From Nitrospiraceae bacterium UBA6898 (lineage in GTDB: Bacteria; Nitrospirota; Thermodesulfovibrionia; Thermodesulfovibrionales; UBA6898), in assembly GCA_002448975.1 (NCBI GenBank), contig DKBO01000165.1, positions 4,175 to 16,280 on the forward strand: 12,106 nucleotides of DNA, in the 5' to 3' direction. Below, piece by piece: positions 7,033-12,106 of this stretch. Numbering within the stretch: position 1 is the stretch's first letter; each line of letters opens with the position of its first letter. The notes beneath the pieces were generated by a model. That model worked only from the letters and a program-made list of their open reading frames with translations, ran no database searches and had not been told where the DNA came from. A program made the position numbers and the translations under genes.

Positions 7033-7464
7033 TCAGTCCTGTGTTCTCTCTAGCGTAAATTTATAACTTCCCCCACAGTTATACATGCCATTCGACCATG
7101 TCCAGACCGAACCACCCATCCCTGAATTGCTGTCTGACATTTGCAGGTCGAAATATTGTGTCACGATACCAGCATCTTTTAGAAAACTGCCCATCAAGTG
7201 TATATAGTTGGGGTTCGCGGCCTGTCGTCCACCCTGATAAACCTTTCCAGTGGTTTCTACCGTTAGTGTGATGGTGTTGCCTTCCCCCTGCGTAATAAGC
7301 ACATCATAATAGTCCTGGAATTCTACTCCTATATGTTTGCAGGCAGATGTTGATTCTTTCACTTTTGCTATCCACTTCCCATCAAATTCTCCTGCTAAAA
7401 GGAGTGAGGGAGCAAAAATAAAGGAGAGTATTAATGGCATGAGTAAAGACACGTTGGGTCGCAT
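7033..7464 (-). CDS. Small exported protein of unknown function, in operon with cstA
   Basis: 143 aa, not recognised. Residues 1-24 form a signal peptide (LLLAG). The mature part opens with GEFDGKWIAKV and continues as alternating polar and hydrophobic strands (YYDVLITQ, TITLTVETTGKVYQG, YFDLQMSD, SYKFTLERTQ), which suggests a small beta-barrel or lipocalin-like fold. It has two cysteines, C42 and C130, well placed for one disulfide between the ends. AAGGAGG is the RBS and overlaps the TAA of cstA; the gap between the genes is 12 bp, so the two are cotranscribed and probably coupled. It converges with the binding-protein gene at 6922. Confidence 0.75.
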   Translation of the reverse strand: MRPNVSLLMPLILSFIFAPSLLLAGEFDGKWIAKVKESTSACKHIGVEFQDYYDVLITQGEGNTITLTVETTGKVYQGGRQAANPNYIHLMGSFLKDAGIVTQYFDLQMSDSNSGMGGSVWTWSNGMYNCGGSYKFTLERTQD

Positions 7465-7476
7465 TGTTGAGCCTCC

Positions 7477-8901
7477 TTATAGGCCTGTTTTCTCTGGTAT
7501 TGCTGTAGATTTCTCAGCTTTGTGCAAGAAGAAAAGGATTGCGCACAGAATGGCGGCACAAAAACCGATAGCCGAAGATATTTCCAGTGAGAGACCGAAC
7601 CCGATCTTTGTATAACAAAAGAAAGTAACAACCACTACTGTCATGAATATCGCCGGAACAGTAGCTATCCAATGAAAGGTAGCCAGTCTGCGCAGGTAGA
7701 CGGCTGAGGTCCACAATACTATTGCTGCAAGCGTTTGATTTGCCCAACCGAAATATCGCCAAATAACATCAAAATCACTTTTCGAGAGGATAAAACCGAC
7801 GATGAAAAGGGGTACCGCAACCATCAACCGTTTTATTTTTTCTTTTTGGGACATCCCGAGAAAATCAGCAATGATCAGGCGAGCGCTTCGAAAAGCAGTG
7901 TCACCGGAACTTATAGGCAGAACAACAACACCAACAATGGCAAGTATTCCGCCAAGCCCTCCCAGTAGCGTCTTGGAAATAGTATTGACTACATATGATG
8001 GTCCACCTTTTCCGAGTGCAAAATTCAACTCTTGGGGGTTCTGGAAAAAAGACATGGCCAAAGTCGCCCATATCAGGGCAATGATGCCTTCTATGATCAT
8101 GGAACCATAGAAAACCTTGCGACCGTCCCGCTCATTATATAGGCAGCGGGCCATCAGAGGCGATTGAGTTGCGTGAAAGCCACTAATGGCCCCACAGGCA
8201 ATAGTGATAAACATAAGAGGCCACATCGGTAAGTCTACTGGATTGATGTTTGCTAAACTCCGCTGTGGATAAAGCGTATATCCTTTCAGCATGAGCATGA
8301 TCATCGTGCTGAAAGCCATGAATAGTAAGGCAAAGCCGAATAGAGGATAGATACGGCCTATAATCTTATCCACGGGAAGAATGGTGGCAAGAAAGTAATA
8401 ACCAAATATGACGGCAATAAGGAGTGGCATAGGAGCACCAGTCAGACTGTTCAGGAGCTGGGCCGGGGCAGCTACAAAGACTACACCTACCAAGACCAGA
8501 AGTATTACAGAAAAACCTCGCATGAACTGCTTCGCCCAGTTTCCCAGGCTATAACCAACCACTTCGGGAACAGACTCGCCTTTATGCCTGACAGATAACA
8601 TACCTGAAAAATAATCGTGTACTGCGCCGGCAAAAATTGAGCCAATGACAATCCAGATCAAAGCTGAAGGTCCATATAGGGCCCCAAGAATTGGACCGAA
8701 TATCGGACCGACCCCGGCAATATTAAGTAACTGAATAAGCATTACCTTCCAGGTCGGCATTACCACGAAATCGACGCCATCTGCCTGAGTAATGGCTGGT
8801 GTAGAACGGGATGGGTCAATGCCAAACAGCCGATCAATCAATGCGCCATACAACACATATCCCAAGATCAACGCTACAACGGCAATAAAAAATATGATCA
8901 T
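7477..8901 (-). CDS. cstA: Carbon-starvation protein CstA family transporter (short form)
   Basis: 474 aa, almost entirely hydrophobic with a dozen or more predicted transmembrane segments. Diagnostic CstA stretches are LLNIAGVGPIFGPILGALYG (~58-77), GAVHDYFSGMLSVRHKG, HATQSPLMARC and PISSGDTAFRSARLIIAD. CstA proteins of the inner membrane take up pyruvate and have been linked to peptide use during carbon starvation. The protein is much shorter than the ~700-aa E. coli CstA but full length for the short branch. The ATG at 8901 is preceded by TAGGAG. A good promoter lies about 110 bp upstream, and a small exported protein follows in the same operon. Confidence 0.92.
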   Translation of the reverse strand: MIIFFIAVVALILGYVLYGALIDRLFGIDPSRSTPAITQADGVDFVVMPTWKVMLIQLLNIAGVGPIFGPILGALYGPSALIWIVIGSIFAGAVHDYFSGMLSVRHKGESVPEVVGYSLGNWAKQFMRGFSVILLVLVGVVFVAAPAQLLNSLTGAPMPLLIAVIFGYYFLATILPVDKIIGRIYPLFGFALLFMAFSTMIMLMLKGYTLYPQRSLANINPVDLPMWPLMFITIACGAISGFHATQSPLMARCLYNERDGRKVFYGSMIIEGIIALIWATLAMSFFQNPQELNFALGKGGPSYVVNTISKTLLGGLGGILAIVGVVVLPISSGDTAFRSARLIIADFLGMSQKEKIKRLMVAVPLFIVGFILSKSDFDVIWRYFGWANQTLAAIVLWTSAVYLRRLATFHWIATVPAIFMTVVVVTFFCYTKIGFGLSLEISSAIGFCAAILCAILFFLHKAEKSTAIPEKTGL

Positions 8902-9009
8902 TTCTCAACTCCTAAAGGTGAGTTGTGCGTTTCTGCCATATATTCCCCTGGCAACCCGGCTGAATTACACTTAGAACCGATCCGAACTTGCCCACGTCAT
9001 TGCGAAATC

Positions 9010-9037
9010 ATTATATCACTGCCCGGATGTTATGCAA
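9010..9037 (-). promoter_or_regulatory. Predicted promoter of the cstA operon
   Basis: Minus strand TTGCAT (9037-9032), 16-bp spacer, TATAAT (9015-9010), a near-consensus sigma-70 pair. The leader to the cstA ATG would be about 100 nt. Confidence 0.6.
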
Positions 9038-9309
9038 CTATGAAGGGTGCTGGGCATTGCGGTTTCTCCTGAATCATAAGTTGTGTCGCAGCAGTCGGTC
9101 TGGACCCGAGGATTGGTCGAGTGGATTCGACTCATTGTGGCATCACGTTCGGCTTTCGCGCCTCCATTGCAATAACTTTCTATGCTAACCCTCACAATGA
9201 TTGGACTACTTGGCACGGCAGGCTTCTGGCAAAAGGCCGATCATCCCAGATGTCGTTCAAATTTGGTGGCGGTTTTTAGTGCGGCTATTACTTATAACTT
9301 ATTGATAAT
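9038..9309. other. Gene-free stretch between the cstA promoter and selC
   Basis: Short open frames on both strands here have no RBS and no family-like content. I see no terminator for selC and no structured element I can name. Confidence 0.4.
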
Positions 9310-9350
9310 AAGGGAAGTTCTGGCGGGAGCGTGTGGGAATCGAACCCACC
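9310..9350 (-). repeat. Right att-like repeat: 3' end of intact tRNA-Sec plus flank
   Basis: This is the partner of 4331-4371 (41 bp, three mismatches). It spans the T arm, acceptor 3' strand and CCA of selC and 11 bp past the CCA. Because identity continues outside the tRNA, the match is a duplication and not chance similarity of tRNA T arms. Confidence 0.8.
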
Positions 9351-9418
9351 CTGCCCGCTTTTGGCAGGCAACACTGGATTTGAAGTCCAGGCGGGACACC
9401 AGAACCCGATGCACTCCC
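9321..9418 (-). tRNA. selC: tRNA-Sec, anticodon TCA
   Basis: 98 nt including an encoded CCA. The anticodon arm CTGGA-CTTCAAA-TCCAG carries TCA. The long variable arm, CCTGCC paired with GGCAGG, is the hallmark of the selenocysteine tRNA. The T arm is GTGGG-TTCGATT-CCCAC and the D stem CGGG/CCCG. The acceptor strands GGGAGTGC and ACGCTCCC give seven pairs, one a G-T wobble, and a C-A mismatch at the eighth position, where bacterial tRNA-Sec normally has an 8-bp stem. The gene lies directly behind the integrase stop codon and its 3' end is duplicated at 4331, so it serves as an integration site. No selA, selB or selD is in the window. Confidence 0.93.
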
Positions 9419-9429
9419 GTGCGTGTGAC

Positions 9430-10488
9430 TCATTGATAATACTGTATTTTCCGGGTTAGCGCAAGGTGTTCTTGTCCCGCTTCGGCCTCCACTGTAGTAG
9501 AATTGTAGTAGTCGTCCAGAACCTTTACGCTCGGCGACAGACTCGCGGGGCAGTGATGAGCGTACCGCTCTGTCATCTTGATAGATCTGTGCCCCATGAG
9601 CCTTGAGATGGTGTAAAGGTCGACTCCAGATTGAACAGGCCGGGTTGCGAAGGTGTGTCTAAGGTCGTGGAAATGCAGGTCTTCGAGTTTCGCCTTTTCT
9701 ACAGCCCTTTCAAAGGCGTCCTTGACGGCGTTCATCTCATAGGGGAAAACCCGCCCCGAGATATCACGTACCTTCGACCTCCTTGAGAGCATCTTGAAGA
9801 GCGTCTCGCTCATCGGGATGACCTTCAGCTTGCCGCCTTTCGAAGCCTGAACAGTGATCGCCCGCCTCTGCATATCGATATTCTCTTTCCATCTGCTCGC
9901 AAGGATCTCTCCTCGTCTGCAACCGGTGTGCAGGGCAAAGATGATGACATCCTTAAGATATGCCGGTGAAGCATTTCCGATTAGTATCGTCTCCTCTTTC
10001 ACTGTCAAATACCGCCTGCGCGCATTGTCCATATCCTGAAGCTCAGAGAATGTTACATCGCTGAAAGGGTTGGAATTGACCCATTTCCACTTCCGGCGCG
10101 CAACGTTGAACATTCTGCGGCCCAAGGAGAACTCCTGGTAGATCGTAGCCGGCTTCGCACCTTCTTCAGCGCGCGACATTATGTAGTCCTCGACCATATC
10201 GGCCGTGATTTCGTTCAGCTTTATGCTGCCGAAATAAGGCATGAGATGCTTCTGAGTGCTTGAGTCCCGCTGTTTCTGATATTTGGCCACGTACTTTTCC
10301 TTGAGCTCCTCGAAGGTGATGTCGCCGCACTGCTTCTGGAAATAGCTTCCATCGATAATTTCCGAAACGATCTTCGAGTACCTTTCTTCCGCAACCCGCT
10401 TTACACTCGTGTCAAGACTTCTTTCAATCTTCTTCCCTCGATACTGCTTTATCATCCAATAAACGTTGCCTTTCTTGTATATGCCCAT
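9430..10488 (-). CDS. Tyrosine recombinase (phage-type integrase)
   Basis: 352 aa, full length for the family. The N-terminus (GNVYWMIKQYRGKKIERSL) resembles a small arm-type DNA-binding domain. Residues ~57-155 are the SAM-like core-binding domain, and ~158-325 the catalytic domain. Catalytic residues are R191 (HTGCRRGEI), K217 (ASKGG), H274 and R277 (HDLRH), H300 (LMGH) and Y309 (ERYAHH); the set is complete, so the enzyme should be active. ATG 10488 has GGGAGG just upstream, inside the end of the xis-like gene 5 bp away. The stop lies 11 bp from the 5' end of tRNA-Sec. Integrases commonly sit beside their tRNA target, but usually inside the repeat-bounded island on the 3' side; this one is on the 5' side. 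Confidence 0.95.
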   Translation of the reverse strand: MGIYKKGNVYWMIKQYRGKKIERSLDTSVKRVAEERYSKIVSEIIDGSYFQKQCGDITFEELKEKYVAKYQKQRDSSTQKHLMPYFGSIKLNEITADMVEDYIMSRAEEGAKPATIYQEFSLGRRMFNVARRKWKWVNSNPFSDVTFSELQDMDNARRRYLTVKEETILIGNASPAYLKDVIIFALHTGCRRGEILASRWKENIDMQRRAITVQASKGGKLKVIPMSETLFKMLSRRSKVRDISGRVFPYEMNAVKDAFERAVEKAKLEDLHFHDLRHTFATRPVQSGVDLYTISRLMGHRSIKMTERYAHHCPASLSPSVKVLDDYYNSTTVEAEAGQEHLALTRKIQYYQ

Positions 10489-10493
10489 TGACT

Positions 10494-10733
10494 CTATCCT
10501 CCCTTCCGGGCACCGGCAACAGTTCCAGCACCTGCATTATACCTCTTTGCGGTTTCCTCTTTCCAAAACTGCAGCCAGGCATGAATCTCTTCAGAGTCGA
10601 ACCGCAGGATGGCTTTCCGTCCCATCCCAATTTTTATTGATGGGATACGGCCGAGCTCAGCCCAGCTATAAACCGTCTTCGGTGAGCAATTGAGAATCTC
10701 CGCAACTTGATCTGCGGTGAGAAGTTTTTCCAT
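10494..10733 (-). CDS. Excisionase-family / AlpA-like helix-turn-helix DNA-binding protein
   Basis: 79 aa from the ATG at 10733. LLTADQVAEILNCSPKTVYSW is a MerR-like HTH of the excisionase (HTH_17) family, followed by the wing GRIPSIKIGMGRKAILRFDS and the usual EEIHAWL end. Proteins of this family bend DNA for excision or regulate the integrase. A longer start at 10805 would overlap the initiator gene by 38 bp and adds residues unlike the family, so 10733 is preferred, although its RBS is weak. It lies 5 bp before the integrase and 34 bp after the initiator, in one operon. Confidence 0.88.
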   Translation of the reverse strand: MEKLLTADQVAEILNCSPKTVYSWAELGRIPSIKIGMGRKAILRFDSEEIHAWLQFWKEETAKRYNAGAGTVAGARKGG

Positions 10734-10767
10734 CGTCGTCTCATGGGGATGCTGTGGAAGAGGGCCT

Positions 10768-11697
10768 CTATTCAAGCTTTCCCCTCGCTGGACTCCCTGT
10801 ACCATTTTGGGATATATCCTTCATCCCTCTATGGCAAAATTGGTTTACAAAATTTCTTACCTCCTCAACAGTGGGCCCATCGTCCTGGGCATCTTCTATT
10901 TCACGGCGCTTTTTCTCTTTGCGCTTCGCCTCCTCGAATCTAATTCGGTCTTCTTCCTCCCTCGATACGTATCCAAGAGGGGCCTCCATGCCTTCCGTTA
11001 CGAGGGCTCTGAAATGACCAGCGGGATTTGAAACAGGGTGAGACCCTATCTGATATTGTCTCGCTATCTTTCTGGCGGTCTCGTATACGTGATTGAACCC
11101 TTTTTCAGTAATCAAGTCAGAGATCAATCTGTCGGTTACCCCCTCGTAGGGGATGCTCATTGTGGACAAGACGCCTCTGATTTTTCTTATTTCAACTCCT
11201 GGGACAACAACGGGCTCTGTTGTTGTAATTGGAGGATTGTTATAGTTATCTGTTTGTTGCTGTCCGGTTTCCTCGGATAGGGCCTGTCCATGTGCGTCGG
11301 ATAGCCTGTCCGGTTTTTTAGGATAGGATGACCGGTTTCTTCGGACAGGGTCATGGTTGTAATCGGAGAAGAAAAGGTCATAGCATCTTTTCGTTTGCCT
11401 TACATAAAGTGTGTTGTCTTTGGCCTGAAAGGTCTTGATGAGATCCTGTGCCCGAATTTTCCTGATCCTTGCGGATATGGTGTCTTTTTCCCTAATGCGG
11501 AGGGCCGGCATTTCTTCGATCAGATGAGCGTAGTTGATTCGCGTGTACTCTTCGTGATCAAGGATGATCCGGTCGGCCTTGGGGGCAACACACCATCCGT
11601 GGATGTAATCGAGAATGGCCAGGTCGGTTATGTCGAGCTTATCGCATAGGCCCATTCTAAAGCAGGCCAGCTGGTTGATGAATATCGTATATTTCAC
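10768..11697 (-). CDS. Phage/plasmid replication initiator, lambda O-like organisation
   Basis: 309 aa from a GTG at 11697 (an in-frame stop lies ten codons upstream and no ATG lies between). The N-terminal ~110 residues look like a winged helix (LDITDLAILDYIHGW, then LRIREKDTISARIRKIRAQDLI, then TLYVRQTKRCYDLFF), as in phage replication proteins. Residues ~115-165 are a polar linker (DPVRRNR ... NYNNPPITTTEP). Residues ~170-235 (GVLSTMSIPYEGVTDRLISDLI ... NPAGHFRALV) resemble the C-terminal helicase-loader-interaction region of DnaD/O-type proteins. A charged helix (250-270) follows. Four DNA iterons lie exactly in the linker-coding part. No Shine-Dalgarno is obvious. A regulator with a winged helix is the alternative, but the internal origin favours an initiator. 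Confidence 0.75.
   Translation of the reverse strand: MKYTIFINQLACFRMGLCDKLDITDLAILDYIHGWCVAPKADRIILDHEEYTRINYAHLIEEMPALRIREKDTISARIRKIRAQDLIKTFQAKDNTLYVRQTKRCYDLFFSDYNHDPVRRNRSSYPKKPDRLSDAHGQALSEETGQQQTDNYNNPPITTTEPVVVPGVEIRKIRGVLSTMSIPYEGVTDRLISDLITEKGFNHVYETARKIARQYQIGSHPVSNPAGHFRALVTEGMEAPLGYVSREEEDRIRFEEAKRKEKKRREIEDAQDDGPTVEEVRNFVNQFCHRGMKDISQNGTGSPARGKLE
11200..11350 (-). other. Putative replication origin: four iterons plus adjacent AT-rich tract
   Basis: Four direct repeats begin at 11261, 11285, 11307 and 11329, at spacings of 24, 22 and 22 bp; the consensus is TGTCCGG, six bases, CGGATAGGG. Each unit is also a weak inverted repeat (TGTCCG ... CGGAYA). The spacings of 22 bp are not multiples of three, so the protein does not repeat and selection is on the DNA. 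On the initiator's coding strand an AT-rich, A/C-rich stretch (11259-11200) follows directly, where an unwinding element would lie. Lambda ori has the same order inside gene O. Confidence 0.65.
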
Positions 11698-11872
11698 TTG
11701 CTGTGTCCGAAATTGAGGGATGATCTATCCATCCTGAATAAGTCGGCTTATTAAATAGTTCTACTGGAATATATATCCAAGGGGGCAACCTTTTTCTCTC
11801 AATGAAGGGGCTGAATAGGCAAAGGGTGACTCGATTCCCATCAGGGTTACCTGCGGCAGTGCACTATTGTTT

Positions 11873-11979
11873 TGTCAGATTTTACTCTGGATGGTTTTGG
11901 AGAAGACAATAACAACGTTTGTTTCTTTGTAACAATGTCAGATTCGATAACTTTGTTATCTTTGTAACAATGTCGGATT
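11873..11979. repeat. Operator-like repeat cluster
   Basis: A 21-bp repeat containing TTGTAACAATGTCRGATT occurs at 11924-11944 and 11959-11979 with one mismatch, 35 bp apart; its core TGTCAGATT appears a third time at 11873-11881. Exactly between the two full copies lies the perfect palindrome GATAAC-TTT-GTTATC (11946-11960). This looks like a regulator-binding array controlling the divergent promoters. Confidence 0.65.
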
Positions 11980-12031
11980 TCAGACCCCCCTGCAGACTTT
12001 GAAAAGACCGAGACAACATCTCGTAAATATA

Positions 12032-12062
12032 TTGTCAACAGATGGGACGTGTAGTGTATAAT
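12032..12062 (+). promoter_or_regulatory. Predicted rightward promoter of the mobile element
   Basis: TTGTCA (12032-12037) and a perfect TATAAT (12057-12062), separated by 19 bp, which is longer than ideal. It lies about 20 bp before the Shine-Dalgarno of the gene at 12093 and just downstream of the operator-like repeats. Confidence 0.55.
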
Positions 12063-12092
12063 GCTGAGCGAAATGTCTCTGAGGAGGGGATA

Positions 12093-12106
12093 ATGGGGCA
12101 TCGTCA
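12093..12106 (+). CDS. Start of a rightward gene, cut by the window end
   Basis: ATG at 12093, preceded by GAGGAGGGG (12081-12089), a strong Shine-Dalgarno at good spacing and behind a TATAAT promoter. Only MGHR and part of a fifth codon are visible, so nothing can be said about the product. Its position, divergent from the initiator across an operator array, would suit a repressor or the first gene of the element's other arm. Confidence 0.55.

Larger units (their letters stand above)
4331..9350. mobile_element. selC-associated genomic island, about 5 kb, bounded by 41-bp repeats
   Basis: The span between the two tRNA-Sec 3'-end repeats lies on the 3' side of selC, where tyrosine recombinases usually insert islands. 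The interior is AT-richer than the left block and carries a metabolic or transport assortment, with one frameshifted gene. No recombinase is inside, so it is either a remnant or depends on the integrase on the other side of selC. Repeat divergence suggests an old insertion. The boundaries are seen in the sequence; the mobile origin is inferred. Confidence 0.6.
11698..12092. promoter_or_regulatory. Divergent regulatory region of the mobile element
   Basis: No gene is visible between the GTG of the initiator and the rightward start at 12093. It contains a perfect hairpin or operator AATAAG-TCGG-CTTATT (11737-11752), 40 bp upstream of the initiator start, the operator cluster at 11873-11979 and a rightward promoter. 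No clear consensus promoter toward the initiator could be chosen. Confidence 0.55.
9419..12106. mobile_element. Integrated mobile element module (int, xis-like, initiator with origin); right end outside window
   Basis: A compact leftward operon, replication initiator to HTH excisionase-like protein to tyrosine recombinase, abuts the 5' end of selC. A regulatory region and a divergent gene lie on its far side. Integration, excision and replication functions together fit a phage, satellite or integrative plasmid. No structural or conjugation genes are in view, so the type is open. Confidence 0.75.

Noticed and set aside
8988..9188. 66-codon rightward open frame over the cstA promoter
   Set aside because: It overlaps a near-consensus promoter on the other strand and shows no coding character.
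11261..11350. Short CRISPR-like array
   Set aside because: The 22-bp units are contiguous, with no spacers, and lie inside a coding region; iterons explain them better.
11847..12101. 84-codon leftward open frame across the regulatory region
   Set aside because: It would cover the operator repeats, the TATAAT promoter and the rightward start; it has no RBS or recognisable protein content.

Overview
The window is bacterial chromosome with accessory DNA on its right side. A fused SUMT/uroporphyrinogen-III synthase, an encoded selenocysteine tRNA and a GEMM-type riboswitch in front of an exported protein would fit an anaerobe of the Desulfobacterota or Nitrospirota type. That placement is inference; no gene here fixes the taxon.

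Left block (1-4330, the GC-richer part). A leftward pair, the cobA-hemD fusion followed by a GTGA-overlapping PlsC-like acyltransferase that runs off the left edge, belongs to tetrapyrrole and lipid housekeeping. Divergent from it is a rightward unit: promoter, divergent c-di-GMP-I (GEMM) aptamer, overlapping intrinsic terminator, a leader of more than 400 nt, then a cysteine-rich exported protein of unknown function and a strong terminator. The aptamer and terminator are mutually exclusive, so this should be a transcriptional ON switch.

Middle block (4331-9350, visibly AT-richer). About 5 kb is bounded by a 41-bp imperfect direct repeat. The right copy is the 3' end of an intact tRNA-Sec gene (selC) plus 11 bp of downstream flank; the left copy is a decayed fragment. 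This is the signature of an island at selC. It holds an MBL-fold hydrolase, a frameshifted monooxygenase-like gene, an orphan amino-acid-binding protein, and a cstA-type transporter with a small exported protein in its operon. There is no integrase inside it.

Right block (9419-12106). Immediately beyond the 5' end of selC lies a leftward mobile-element module: a replication initiator, an excisionase-like HTH protein and a tyrosine recombinase that stops 11 bp short of the tRNA. The initiator gene carries four ~22-bp iterons followed by an AT-rich stretch, all inside its linker-coding region, the arrangement of the phage lambda O gene and its origin. Upstream is a regulatory region with repeated operator-like motifs and a rightward promoter for a gene that begins 14 bp before the window ends. 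The integrase sits on the opposite side of selC from the repeat-bounded island, so there are probably two tandem elements or a rearranged one.
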